From Flavobacterium sp. HSC-32F16 (GTDB lineage Bacteria; Bacteroidota; Bacteroidia; Flavobacteriales; Flavobacteriaceae), in contig NZ_JALKAC010000001.1 in the NCBI RefSeq assembly GCF_024171645.1, forward strand, positions 868,001 through 932,000: a stretch of DNA of 64,000 nucleotides. Direction: 5' to 3'. Position numbers and translations under genes: made by a program. Shown here in pieces: positions 25,473-41,200 of the stretch (positions within the stretch are counted from its first letter, which is position 1; each line of letters opens with the position of its first letter). The notes below the pieces were generated by a model. The model saw only the letters and a program-made list of their open reading frames with translations. It was not told where the DNA came from and searched no databases.

Positions 25473-26369
25473 ATGAAAAGAAGAGAATTTATCGAAAAAA
25501 CAGCTGCAAGTACTGCCTTATTAAGTTTAGGATTGTCTTTGAGCAGTTTTGAAACTAACGATATTAAACACTTAACTGTTCTTCACACTAACGATGTTCA
25601 CAGTCATATTGATCCTTTTCCTGCTGATGATCCTCGTAATCCTAACAAAGGCGGTGTTTCTCGTCGTGCAGCACTTATTGAAACTATTCGTCAGGAAAAT
25701 TCAAATGTACTTTTATTAGATGCAGGAGATATCTTTCAGGGAACTCCGTATTTTAATTATTACGGCGGTGAGCTTGAGTTTAAACTAATGAGTATGATGA
25801 AATATGATGCTTCTACAATTGGAAATCATGATTTCGATAATGGTCTTGATGGTTTGTATGCTCAAATGCCTCATGCTACTTTTGAATTTATAAATTCTAA
25901 TTACGATTTTAAAAACACGGTTATGAACGGTCTTGTTAAACCATACAAGATCTTCAATAAAAACGGAATTAAGATTGGCGTTTTTGGTGTAGGAATTGAA
26001 CTTCAGGGTTTAGTTGACAAACAATTATACAAGGAAACGGTTTATAATGATCCTGTTGAAATTGCTCAGGATATGACGCAATTATTAAAAAAAGAAGAGA
26101 AATGTGATTTGGTTATCTGTCTTTCTCATCTTGGATATAAATATAAAGATGATGAAACTAAGATTTCTGATTTAAAATTTGCTGCACTTACACAGGATAT
26201 TGATTTGATTATTGGCGGTCACACTCATACTTTTCTTGACAAACCGACTATTGTAAAAAACAAAGCAGGACAAGATGTATTGGTTAATCAGGTTGGGTGT
26301 TACGGAATTAATTTAGGCCGTATCGATTTTTATTTTGACAAGGATAAAGCACACAGCAACCAGGCGAGA

Positions 26370-26384
<15 letters not shown>
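25473..26384 (+). CDS. Metallophosphatase (5'-nucleotidase N-terminal domain), exported
   Basis: 303 residues from ATG 25473; the open frame reaches further upstream but MKRREFIEKTAASTALLSLG is a clear export signal with a twin-arginine-like KRREFI. The binuclear-metal motifs are HTNDVHSH, LDAGDIFQGTPYFN, GNHDFDNG, CLSHLGYK and GGHTHTF. It hydrolyses phosphate esters, probably of nucleotides, in the periplasm. The matching C-terminal domain is encoded just upstream, so the order is the reverse of fused UshA. Its last 15 bp overlap the convergent YhhN-like gene. Confidence 0.9.
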
Positions 26385-29064
<2,680 letters not shown>

Positions 29065-29162
29065 TTAAAATAATACTGATTTTGATTTGAAAGTAATTTG
29101 AATATCAAAATTAGGATTATTTTGGATGAAAAACATTAAAAAATAAAAGTTTTATAAAATCA

Positions 29163-29196
29163 AAAATCAGGCTGCAAAAATATGCGGCCTGATTTT
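29163..29196 (-). terminator. Terminator of the adhesin cassette
   Basis: On the minus strand AAAATCAGGCCGC and GCAGCCTGATTTT pair around a small loop and are followed by a T-rich tail. It lies about 110 bp after the OmpA-like gene and about 100 bp before ligA. Confidence 0.75.
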
Positions 29197-29306
29197 CTCC
29201 TTGTCCATTATTCTTAAAAAAGAATTTAAAAAAACCAACTTCCAAATGGTTTCTGCGTTCTATACTTTCTTACTGATAATCAAATTATTAGAATGTAAAT
29301 ATAGTA

Positions 29307-31244
29307 CTATTTTTGAATAATGATAAAGTCAGAGCGTCTGTTTAATAAATGTTCTTCTTCAGTACATTTCACTCCGTTTTTGCATTTATTGATTAATCGG
29401 CTTTCACCGTAACCAATGGCACTTTCAATTCTAGAAGCATCTATGCTTTGTGAAAGAATATAATCTCTTGTTGATTTAGCTCTGTTGTCTGAAAGTTTTA
29501 AGTTATAAGCGTCTTTTCCACGAGAATCTGTGTGTGATTCTATCTTTATTTTAATGTTGGGAAATTTCTGCATGATGAAAACGACTTTAGTCAGTTCTTC
29601 AATAGCTTTAGGCGTAATATCGTATTTATCGTAATCAAAATAAATAGGCTGAACATCTACCATTTCTACACCTCTCTTTTTAACTACTAAATCATCATAG
29701 TTGCTAAGTTCGAAATTGACATTTGTAATTTCACCTTCGTTTTCTTTTGTTGTTTCTACTGTTTTTTCGTCGCTGCTATAATTTGGCTTTGCCGCAATCA
29801 TATTTACTACTTTATTACATGGAACAACTATGGCATATTTTCCTTCGTAGTTCGTTTTTGTTTCTCCCAATACTTCTCTAAAAGAGTTATAAGCCATAAT
29901 GGTTACATCTGGTAAAGGACGTTTGGTTTTTCTGTCAAGAGCAATTCCTGAAATGCTTTGGTTACAAACCGGTTTGCCTTTTACAAATGAATAAATATCA
30001 TCATCTCCTTTACCTCCTGCTCTATTTGACGAAACATAACCATAAGTGTCTGTTTTATCTACTACATAAGTAAAATCGTCTTTATTACTGTTTATCGGAG
30101 CTCCAAGATTTCTTGGTGTTGTAAAATTTCCATCGGTTAGAAACTTACTTTCATAGACATCTAAATCTCCTAATCCATAATGGCCGTCTGAAGAAAAGTA
30201 AAGTATTCCGTTTCTGTAATAAGGAAAAAGATCATTACCCATTGTGTTTATTTTTGGTCCTAAATTAAGCGGAGAACTCATTGTTCCGTCGGCTGCAATT
30301 TTTACCACATACAAATCGGTTTCACCAAACCCTCCCGGCATATCTGATGCAAAGAAAAGCCATTGTCCGTCTTCGCTTAGACAAGGATGTCCAACTGAGT
30401 AATCTTCGCTGTTGAAGAAAACATTTTGAGGATTTTCTAGTTTATTATTTACAATTGATCCTTTTACGATTTGAAAATTGTTGATTTTATTTTCATCAAC
30501 TACCAATTTATTTTTCTTCACAATATTGGTCGAATAATAAATAGTTTTCCCGCTTGGATCAAAAGTAGCTGTAGCTTCGTGATATTTGCTCATTACATTT
30601 GGCAGAAATAGTGCTTCATTAAACAAACTTCCATCAGCGGGGTTTCTTTCTGAAACATATAAATTCAAAAAGGGCTGATTGTTCCAAGTATAGAGTTTTT
30701 CACTAAACTTAGTGGTATCTCTTGCTGACGTAAAAACAATTTTATCTCCAAAAAATGTTGCTCCAAAATCAGATTTACTGGTATTAATATCCAGATTTTT
30801 AATTTTATAAAGCGGTTTTGCTTTTGCTAAACTGTCTAATTGTTTCTTTTGGGCAACATATCGGTTGATCTCTTTTTGATCGCCTTTTTTGTCGAGATAT
30901 TCTTTTGTTACCCTGTCTGCTTCATCATAATCCATAACTGCTTTCATAGTTTGAATATAACGCAGATAGTAAATATCGGTTAAATTATTTCCCTGAACTT
31001 CGTATAGTTTTTTATACCATTTAAGTGCATTTCGTGCATCTGAAATGAAGTAATACGAATCGGCAGCATTTTTCAATGTTTGAGCCGTAGGTTTTTTGAT
31101 GTTTTGCAAAATTTCTTCATAAGCTTTTGAAGCATCGGCATATGAATAATTTCTAAACAATGCATCGGCTTGTTTTAAATTAGTCTTTTGAGCAAAACTA
31201 AACGTAATGCTCAAGACTAAACTCAGGATATATAGTTTTTTCAT
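29307..31244 (-). CDS. OmpA-family protein with TPR, PD40 propeller and peptidoglycan-binding domain
   Basis: 645 residues. After a signal peptide (cleavage near SFAQ) come TPR-like helices (about 20-150), beta-propeller PD40/WD40-like repeats (for example DGQWLFFASDMPGGFGETDLYVV, NGILYFSSDGHYGLGDLDVY), a carboxypeptidase-regulatory-like beta domain (about 430-500) and a C-terminal OmpA domain (YFDYDKYDITPKA, IKIESHTDSRGKDAYNLKLSDNRA), which binds peptidoglycan. This architecture is standard for the protein that follows PorP/SprF genes in adhesin cassettes and links an outer-membrane or secreted complex to the cell wall. It starts 11 bp after the PorP/SprF-like gene. Confidence 0.9.
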   Translation of the reverse strand: MKKLYILSLVLSITFSFAQKTNLKQADALFRNYSYADASKAYEEILQNIKKPTAQTLKNAADSYYFISDARNALKWYKKLYEVQGNNLTDIYYLRYIQTMKAVMDYDEADRVTKEYLDKKGDQKEINRYVAQKKQLDSLAKAKPLYKIKNLDINTSKSDFGATFFGDKIVFTSARDTTKFSEKLYTWNNQPFLNLYVSERNPADGSLFNEALFLPNVMSKYHEATATFDPSGKTIYYSTNIVKKNKLVVDENKINNFQIVKGSIVNNKLENPQNVFFNSEDYSVGHPCLSEDGQWLFFASDMPGGFGETDLYVVKIAADGTMSSPLNLGPKINTMGNDLFPYYRNGILYFSSDGHYGLGDLDVYESKFLTDGNFTTPRNLGAPINSNKDDFTYVVDKTDTYGYVSSNRAGGKGDDDIYSFVKGKPVCNQSISGIALDRKTKRPLPDVTIMAYNSFREVLGETKTNYEGKYAIVVPCNKVVNMIAAKPNYSSDEKTVETTKENEGEITNVNFELSNYDDLVVKKRGVEMVDVQPIYFDYDKYDITPKAIEELTKVVFIMQKFPNIKIKIESHTDSRGKDAYNLKLSDNRAKSTRDYILSQSIDASRIESAIGYGESRLINKCKNGVKCTEEEHLLNRRSDFIIIQK

Positions 31245-31255
31245 ATGTTTTGTTT

Positions 31256-32188
31256 TTAGAAGAATCGAGGAGACTTGATTTTGCTTTGATTTTTGTTGAA
31301 TGAATAACGCAGAATGAATTCGTGTGTTCCATCGTTATATTTATTCAATCCGCCTACTGTGTAATCAAAAGCATATCCGAGATAAAAACTTTGTGATATT
31401 TGAAAACCTGCCAAGATACTGATTGAATCATCTGTTCTGTATGATCCTCCAATGACAAACTTTTCATTAATCATAAAATTCGCCGATACATCAGCAGTAA
31501 GCGGCGCTCCGTTTACTGCTTTTACTAAAAATGCTGGTTTGAACTTCAAATTTGGGTTCAAATCAAAAACATATCCTCCCATTAAATAATAATGTAATCG
31601 ATCATAATCGATAGATTCCTGAACATCATCATAATAGTTGTTTTCTATAAAGCTTGGAATTGAGAATCCTAAATACCATTTTTCTGTATAATAGTAAACC
31701 CCTGCTCCAACAGCTAATTTCATCTGATTGTCGATATTTTGATTTAAAAGAACATCTGTATTATCATAATATCTTCCTTTCGACCAATCGATGTTCAACA
31801 TTCTCATACCTGCTTTAAGACCAAATGCTAATCTTTTTTCATAACCAAGAGGCAATGAATACGAAAAATTTCCGTCAAGGTATAATTCATTTGAAGGACC
31901 AATTTTGTCATTCACAACGCTTAACCCTAAACCTACTTTTTCGTTGCGAAGCGGTGCATGAATAGAAAATGACTGTGTTTCCGGCGCTCCTGAAATTCCT
32001 ACCCATTGCGAACGGTGTAAAAGAGTTGCTTCTAAAGTGCCGGTGGATCCGGCATAAGCCGGATTTACCGCCATTGTGTTATACATATATTGTGTATACT
32101 CGGGATCTTGCTGTGCACTGGCACCTATTGTAATAATAGAACATATTAAAATGAAATATGTTTCTAATGGTTTTATATATAGTTTCAT
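31256..32188 (-). CDS. PorP/SprF-family type IX secretion outer-membrane protein
   Basis: 310 residues. The signal peptide ends near GASA, and the mature protein begins QQDPEYTQYMYNTMAVNPAYAGS, the family signature. The rest is a predicted outer-membrane beta barrel with alternating strands (LEATLLHRSQWVGISGAP, GLGLSVVNDKIGPSNELYLDG, FYLGYAFDYTV). SprF is required to secrete and surface-attach the adhesin SprB, and its paralogues are each encoded next to an adhesin with a type B C-terminal signal. Here it lies 46 bp after the giant adhesin gene, so it very probably serves that protein. Confidence 0.92.
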   Translation of the reverse strand: MKLYIKPLETYFILICSIITIGASAQQDPEYTQYMYNTMAVNPAYAGSTGTLEATLLHRSQWVGISGAPETQSFSIHAPLRNEKVGLGLSVVNDKIGPSNELYLDGNFSYSLPLGYEKRLAFGLKAGMRMLNIDWSKGRYYDNTDVLLNQNIDNQMKLAVGAGVYYYTEKWYLGFSIPSFIENNYYDDVQESIDYDRLHYYLMGGYVFDLNPNLKFKPAFLVKAVNGAPLTADVSANFMINEKFVIGGSYRTDDSISILAGFQISQSFYLGYAFDYTVGGLNKYNDGTHEFILRYSFNKNQSKIKSPRFF

Positions 32189-32234
32189 AACGATACTTAT
32201 TTAGTTTAATTAATTAGATGATTAATTGAAATGC

Positions 32235-35200
32235 TTATCTCATAATTGATAACCATCCTTTTTTAACCGTTCCATCTCCAATGGTAATCACATAAAAATA
32301 AGTACCTGTTGGCAGCATATCTCCTCTATTTACAACTCCTGATACATTTGCTGTACCGTTCCAGTCGTTTTCATAATGTTGCTTGCTGTACACTAATGCA
32401 CCATATCTGTTAAATACTTTCAATTCATTGTTAGGATATGATTCGATACAATCAATTCTGAACAGATCATTTGCGCCGTCATTGTTTGGTGTAAACTCGT
32501 TGTAAACTGTTAAACAAATTGGTTCAACTGAAGCTGACGCTGAATTGTTTGACGCATCGACATCTAAAGGAGTTGAAATTTCTATAGTAGCAACATTTAG
32601 ATAATTTCCGCTTGACAATACTTCTGCAACTATTGTAAGTACTACGCTTTGTCCAGAAGCTAAAGCTGGTATTGTCCAAAGCTGTGTTGCAGGATCGTAT
32701 GTTCCGCCTGTTGTACTAGAGCTAACTAAATCGTATCCGCTTGGCAGTATTTCACTCACAATTGTGTTTATGAAACTTCCTTCGCCTACATTATTTACTG
32801 TTATAGTAAATGTTACCTTATCTCCAAAATTAGGAGTTGGGTTATCTACTACATTTGTAATTGTAATATCAGAACAAGTTGCCACATTTACATTCAGGAA
32901 TTTAGTTGTGTTTTCATTACAATTATTGATGTAAGAAACCTCAACTCTTCCCGGACCTACATCTGACCATGAAACTGTTACAGTTCCATCTGTATTTGAA
33001 CCGCCAGAGATAACTGTTCCGTTTGTAATTGTCCAAACATAATCTGATTTTCCATTTGCAATTGAATATGTTACGCCTTTGAAAACACATGGTGTATCGT
33101 CGTTAGTTGTAAGCTGTACCAAAGCATCGTTTTCAAAGTTTACTGTAATACCTAATCTGCCGGCATTTTCACAACCATTAGTTGTATTATTAAGTAAACC
33201 AGCATAATAGGTTGTTGCAGTAAGTGCTGTATTAGCTGCTAGTGGTGTTCCTCCAGTTGCAGAGGCATAGAAAACTACATTTGGTTCGTTTACCAAGATA
33301 CTTGCAATGGTTGGAAGTGCTGATAAACAGAATGTTTGTGTTGTTCTAGGCGTTGTAACTGTACCTGGTGTATTTACAGTAACTGCAACAGCTAATCTCG
33401 CTGGATTCTCGCAATTTATTGCACTCGCAACAGCACCATAATAAGTCCCTGTTGCTAAAGCTGTTGTTGATGGAATCGCTGTTCCTCCTGTCGCTGTGCT
33501 GTACCAGATTACATTCGCTTCATTTACTTGAATACTTGCAATCGTTGGTGTATTCAATGTACAGAAATCTTGTGTTGTATCAGTCGTAGTTGGTGTTGGA
33601 CTTGGATCTGACACTGTAACTGTTACCAGCAGACGAGTTGAGCTTTCGCATCCTGTTGCTGCATCAACAATATTTCCGTAATAAGGACCAGATGCTAAAG
33701 GTGTATTTGCAGGAATTGCAGTTCCACCTGTTAAAGTACTGAACCAAGTTACGCCGCTTTCATTTACCTGAATATTAGCAACTGTTGATAATGCTGTTGA
33801 ACAGAAAGTTTGAGAAGCATTATTCGTTGTTGGGTTAATTGTATTTCCAACTGTAACCACAATTGGTAATCGTACACTGCTTGAACATCCTGTTGCAGGA
33901 TCTAATATTGCTCCATAATAAGTACCGCTTGTTAATACTGCTGTAGAAGCAATTGGAGTTCCACCTGTTGGTACACTGAACCAAATTACACTGGCTTCGT
34001 TTACCTGAATATTGGCAACGGTTGGTGCATTTCCTGAACAGAAAGTTTGAGGAGCAGTATTTGTTGTTGGCGTAACCGGATCTGTTACATTAACCGTTAC
34101 TGTTAATCTTGTATTGCTTTCACAACCCGTTGCAGGATCGCTGATTGCAGCATAATAAGTACCGCTTGTCAACGCTGTTGTTGATGGAATCGCTGTTCCG
34201 CCTGTTAAAGCAGTATACCAAACAATATTGCTTTCATTAAACTGAACACTTGCAAAAGTCGGAGCATTTACCAAACAGAAGTTTTGTGTGCCCGCTGTTA
34301 TTAATGTTGGTGTTCCAGGATCATTAACATTGATCGTTACAGTTAATCTTGTATTGCTTTCACAACCCGTTGCAGGATCGCTGATTGCTGCATAATAAGT
34401 ACCGCTTGTCAACGCTGTTGTTGATGGAACCGCTGTTCCGCCTGTTAAAGCAGTATACCAAACGATATTGCTTTCATTAAACTGAACACTTGCAAAAGTC
34501 GGTGCATTTACTAAACAGAAGTTTTGTGTGCCCGCTGTTACTAATGTTGGTGTTCCAGGATCATTTACATTGATCGTTACAGTTAATCTTGCCGCACTTT
34601 CACAACCTGTTGCAGGATCGCTGATCGCTGCATAATAAGTACCGCTTGTCAACGCTGTTGTTGATGGAATCGCTGTTCCACCTGTTAAAGCAGTATACCA
34701 AACGATATTGGTTTCATTAAACTGAACACTCGCAAAAGTCGGTGCATTTATTAAACAGAAGTTTTGTGTGCCCGCTGTTACTAATGTTGGTGTTCCAGGA
34801 TCATTTACATTGATCGTTACAGTTAATCTTGCCGCACTTTCACAACCTGTTGCAGGATCGCTGATTGCGGCATAATAGGTTCCGCTTGTTAATACATCAG
34901 TTGATGGAATCGCTGTTCCTCCTGTTAATGCGGTGTACCAAACAATATCGGTTTCATTGAATTGAACACTCGCAAAAGTAGGTGCGTTTACTAAACAGAA
35001 GTTTTGTGTGCCTGCTGTTACTAATGTTGGTGTTCCCGGATCGTTAACATTGATTGTTACTGATAATCTTACTGCACTTTCACAACCTGTTGCAGGATCG
35101 CTGATTGCGGCATAATAGGTTCCGCTTGTTAATACATCAGTTGATGGAATCGCTGTTCCTCCTGTTAAAGCAGTATACCAAACGATATTGCTTTCATTAA

Positions 35201-38200
35201 ACTGAACACTTGCAAAAGTCGGAGCATTTACTAAACAGAAGTTTTGTGTTCCTGCAGTTACTAACGTCGGAGTTCCAGGATCGTTTACATTGATTGTTAC
35301 ACTTAATCTTACTGCACTTTCACAACCCGTAGCAGGATCGCTGATTGCTGCAAAATAAGTACCGCTTGTCAACGCTGTTGTGGATGGAATCAATGTTCCG
35401 CCAGTTAAGGCAGTATACCAAACGATATCGGTTTCATTAAACTGAACACTTGCAAAAGTAGGTGCGTTTATTAAACAGAAGTTTTGTGTTCCTGCTGTTA
35501 CTAATGTTGGTGTTCCAGGATCGTTTACATTGATCGTTACAGTTAATCTTGTATTGCTTTCACAACCTGTTGCAGGATCGCTGATCGCTGCATAATAAGT
35601 ACCGCTTGTCAACGCTGTTGTTGATGGAATCAATGTTCCGCCTGTTAATGCGGTGTACCAAACAATATCGGTTTCATTAAACTGAACACTCGCAAAAGTA
35701 GGTGCGTTTATTAAACAGAAGTTTTGTGTTCCTGCTGTTACTAATGTTGGTGTTCCAGGATCGTTTACATTGATTGTTACACTTAATCTTACTGCACTTT
35801 CACAACCCGTAGCAGGATCGCTGATTGCTGCAAAATAAGTACCGCTTGTTAATACATCAGTTGATGGAATCGCTGTTCCTCCTGTTAAAGCAGTATACCA
35901 AACGATATTGCTTTCATTAAACTGAACACTTGCAAAAGTCGGAGCATTTACTAAACAGAAGTTTTGTGTTCCTGCTGTTACTAATGTTGGTGTTCCAGGA
36001 TCGTTTACATTGATCGTTACAGTTAATCTTGTATTGCTTTCACAACCTGTTGCAGGATCGCTGATCGCTGCATAATAAGTACCGCTTGTCAACGCTGTTG
36101 TTGATGGAATCAATGTTCCGCCTGTTAATGCGGTGTACCAAACAATATCGGTTTCATTAAACTGAACACTCGCAAAAGTAGGTGCGTTTATTAAACAGAA
36201 GTTTTGTGTTCCTGCTGTTACTAATGTTGGTGTTCCAGGATCGTTTACATTGATTGTTACTGATAATCTTACTGCACTTTCACAACCTGTTGCAGGATCG
36301 CTGATTGCGGCATAATACGTTCCGCTTGTTAATACATCAGTTGATGGAATCGCTGTTCCTCCTGTTAAAGCAGTATACCAAACGATATTGCTTTCATTAA
36401 ACTGAACACTTGCAAAAGTCGGAGCATTTACTAAACAGAAGTTTTGTGTTCCTGCTGTTACTAATGTTGGTGTTCCAGGATCATTTACATTTACTGTTAC
36501 AGCCAATCTTGTTGAGCTTTCACATAAAGTAACAGGATCAATATGACCTACATAATAAACTCCAGTAGTTAAGGCGTCTGTTAATGCAATTGGAGTTCCT
36601 CCAATTGCTGCAGTATACCATGCAATATTAGATTCATTTAATAAAATACTGGCAAAAGTCGGTGCATTTACTAAACAGAAGTTTTGATCTCCCGGATTTG
36701 TCAATGTTGGCGTACTCGGATCGCTAATTATAATTACTGCGTCTTGCAATGTTCCTGCAAGATTCTCACAGGTGTCAGCACTAGCAACCGCAGCATAATA
36801 CGTTATTGGGCTTACTGCTTTTGTTAAACCTACCGCAGTCAAAATGCCAGTAATCGGATCAATTGTATAAGTAACACTGGCTATAACTGCACCATCTGTT
36901 ATTTGCTGTGTTTTAGCTGCATCTATGTACCACGTAAATACTGGGTTTGTTAATGTTGGTGCTGTTGGAGTCAACGAAGCAGGAACATTATAACAAACTG
37001 TTATATCATCTACTAGAATATCATTTGTAGTTGATGGAGGCAGAATTGTAAACGTAATTTGTTTTCTATCTGCTGCTGCTGTTTCACAAAATTGATCTGA
37101 ACTAACTCCTACAAAATAAGTGTAAGTTCCCGGAGCTAAACCGTTTACCATTAATTGAGAAGTTGTTTCTCCCGGAATTAACTGACTTGTAGTTCCATTG
37201 AAGCTATACCAATAGTAAACAGGATTAGTTACAACAGGCGTTCCACTCAAACTTGTTGCTAAAGTTACATTTCCTGAAGGAGAACAAATTGATGTTGCAG
37301 TTCCTCCGTTTAACGTAATGTCAGTTAAAGCATTTACCGGCGCTGAGGCTTTTACTTCAACAGTAACTTCTCCTCTTGCAAAAGCCTCACAACCATAACG
37401 TACTGGCTGTACATAATATTTATATATCCCTGCTGTTAAATTAGCCGGCACCGTAAAGGTAAGTCCGGTTGAAACCGAAGCTCCTCCAGTAGGCGCATCA
37501 TACCAAATATAAGTTGAACAGTCTTCTTCGGGTATTTGAAGCGTTATAGTCGTTCCCGGACATACTATTATTTTGTTTTGAGGGTCAGCTCCTAATACTG
37601 TCGTATTAGCTACTCTCTCTACTGTATGGACTCTCAAGAAATCTAAAACTCCTCCAACTCCTCCAAAACGAATTCTTACCCTGTCATAAGATTCTGTTGG
37701 TGAAGAAACCAAAACCATTGCCATTGTATTTCCTGGCAATAATCTTAAGCTTAATAAGGTACTTGTATTTTGAATTGGTGCTCCAACGGCAACACTTCCT
37801 AAATAACGCTGAATTGTAAATCCAGTCAATAAGTTAACATTTAAAAGAGTTCCTGGTTTTGAAATAACAATTCTTAAAGTATCACTTACAACTGATGGTG
37901 TTTTAAATTCTACTGTTAAATCTGACGCTGCTGCTACTCCAATTGTACTATACATAGTAGCAAAAGTTGTAATATCATTATCAGCTATATTCCATGCATC
38001 ACTTACACCTACAGTAGCTGTAACTGCCCCAATAGGAAGTCCTAAATCTGTTGCTCCATAGAAAATATCACGAATATCTCCCGGTGTACAAGCTACAGAT
38101 GGAACAGATGTATTGTAATGAGCATCAAATACTTTTGTATTTTGAGCAACACTTAAAACTGAAGCTGATTGAATTCGGATTCCATCATAAGCCTGTGGTC

Positions 38201-41200
38201 CTGATGCATCTGAAGGCACAAAAGTAAATTCATAAGTATTATCTCCTGAAATTAGATTTAGTAATGATCCCGATACTGTTTGCATTGCTCCTATAGGAGT
38301 ACCTCCAATTGTTCCTACAACTGATAAATTTTGACCTACAGCCAATAAGCTGTATTCTGATCCCAGCTTAACAGTTACTGGAGTTCCTTTAGTTATAACA
38401 CTTGGCCATGTTAAATTCTGCCATGTAGTTCCTACTCCTAAAAGGCCCAAACCTGTCGTAATTGTAGAATAAGTTTGTGGGTTTCCATCAACTGCGTTCG
38501 CTCCAGCTGTAACAGTTCCTGTAATTATTGAATCAGATGTTTCTGCTGTTGCATAAACTCTTTCTGTTAATAATTTACAAGCGCTCAAATTAATTACATT
38601 AATCACTTTTGTTGCAGTTGCAGTACAAGTTCCGTCATTAGCCACCGCAGTATAAGTATAAACTCCCGGTGTATTTAATGGGCCAGTTGTAAATACTGGT
38701 CCTGTTAAAGGATTTCCTTGTGGATCAAACCAAGTAACTGCAGCTGTGGAAGTTGCTATTAAAGCAACATCGGTTCCTATATCAACAGATTCCTGCGGAT
38801 TAGTTACCACTACACTTGGCAGAGCATTAATAGTAACCGACACAGTTTGTCTCGCCGAAGGGCAAGTAACACCTGTAAGCTGTGCTTCGATTGAATAAAT
38901 TCCGCTTACAGTAATATTTGAAGCCGCATCTGAAGTAATTACATTATTCGAAGGATCATAGAAAGTATAAGTAGTACTTCCTGATGAATCAAAGTTAGTT
39001 ATTGCACTTCTTAAATTAGCACTTCCACAGCCCGCCAAAGCAGCATTAACTGTTAAAACAGTTGTTGAAGGGAAATTCACCGTAACTTGTTTTAATGTCC
39101 CGTTTACATTTTCGCAAGTGCCTCCGTTTAAAATAGAAACAAAATAATTGTAAGGAGATCCAAGAGCAGTTAAACCTGTTAGTGAAAGGGCTCCAGTAAC
39201 AGCATCTTTTGCAAATGTTACACCTCCTATTACACTTCCGTCGACAATTTGGGTTGTTTTATTTTGATCCGTATAATATCTAAATTCTGCTCCTGCAATA
39301 GTTGTTGTTGGAGCTATAACAGCTTGTCCTGTACAAGTAGCTTCAACTGGGGTTGCAACTACAACATCAGCATCTGTAGGAATTGGCAATACGGTTACTG
39401 TAACTCCCTGACGTAAACTATTCTCGCAAGTACCGCCTCGTGTTCCTTGTAAATAAAAAGTTGTAGTAGAAATTAATGGAGCAGTTGGATTAACTGCAAC
39501 AATATTTCCTCCTGTTGGAGCATCATACCAGGTAAAAGTTTCTGTTCCTGTAGAAGATGCTGTTAAAGAAGCGGTCTGACCAACGCAAATAGGATTTGCT
39601 GCTCCTGTAATAACAGCATTCGGAAATCTGTATGCAGCCTGATAAACATATAAATTGCTTAATACTGTAGCCAAACCTCCTAACCTTACTTCAATTCGAT
39701 CGAATACTGCTGTTGTGGTAAAACTCGCTTTAAATTTATTTCCAGATAACAATTGGATATTTAATAAATTATTATTGACAGAAATTCTATCATTGTTATA
39801 AGTTAATCCGTTATAAGTTGCCAAAGTAACATTAGATAAAAGGCTTATATCTAAAAGACCTCCTGGAACTTCCAATTCCACATCAATAATATCTCCTGCC
39901 TGACCTGGATTAGCAAAAATCAACTGTTGTTGAATGAATCCACCCACTCCAAGTGGTACAGAAAGATGTGCATACGAATTAATATCACCATCTGCAGAAT
40001 CATTTGGATTAAGAGCTGTACATAAACCGCATAGCAAACCATCTGTAGATGTTGCCTGCGTACCAGCTTGCAAACAAGTACTTGTATTAGCTATTACAAT
40101 AACATTGATTACACCTCTAGTTAAATTCGTACAATCAGTAGCGACATTAACAGCTTCAACATAATACGTTTTATTAGCTGTTAAAGCTGGGGTTGGCGTA
40201 AAAGTTGTTGCATCAAATGCAATAGAGGCACCACCAGTTGGAACATCATACCAATTATACCTAACATCTGTCACCGGATTTAAAACCGATAAAGTAATCG
40301 TTTGTCCAGATTGTATAATTACATCTGTTGAAGCAAAAGTTGGCACTGCCGGTACAGGATTAACTGTTAACGGTACCGCTGTACGTGTTGGAGTTGAACA
40401 ATTTCCAATAACCGCTTCAACATGGTAAATTACATTGGCAGTTAAAGCTGGTGTTGTAAATGCAGTTCCTGTAAATACCAAATTACCTCCCGTCGCCGCA
40501 TCGTACCAATTATAAGTAGTACCTGCAATTGGTATGTCAACCGTTAAAGTTGTAGACTGTCCGCTGCAAATTGTTGATGGTGATGGAGTAATTGTAGGCA
40601 GTACAGGATTTTGTATCAATACCTGAACTGGATTTCTTTCACTATTCACACATCCATTTCTTGTTATTTCTACATAATACGTAGTTGGTATTGTTAAAGC
40701 TGGAGTTGTAAAAGCAGCTGTAGAAGCTAATGAAGTTCCTCCCGCTGCTACATTGTACCAATTTATAGTCTCACCAACTGCAAGGGCTGCAGTTAATGTT
40801 GTAGTTGTTCCACTGCAAATAGTTGTATTTCCTGTAATAACAGGTGCTTTATATCTATAAGTTGCCTGATAAATATCTACAGTTGTTAAAACAGCTGCTA
40901 AACCTCCTAAACGGATTTCTACACGATCAAAATTAGCTCCGGCAACTACACTCGCTCTAAAACGATCTCCTGTCAATAATTGCAAAGTAATTAATGGATT
41001 GGTAATGGCAATTCTATCATTATTAAAAGTAGCACCATTATAAGTTGCTAAACTAACTGCTCCTAATAAAGTAAGGTCGGCCAAACCGCCTGGTAATTCT
41101 AATTCGACATCTACAATATCACCTGCTTTTCCAGGATTATTAAATTGTAGTGTCTGTTGAAGCGATGCAGTAACACCAATTGGAATACTTAAACTCGCTG

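Noticed and set aside
34091..36490. Regularly spaced repeats considered as a CRISPR-like array
   Set aside because: The 240-bp units are continuous coding sequence without spacers, in frame with the adhesin.
39934..40164. Frames on the plus strand inside the adhesin gene (also at 42032-42307)
   Set aside because: Antisense shadows of the long adhesin frame, made possible by its repetitive Thr/Ala/Val codons.
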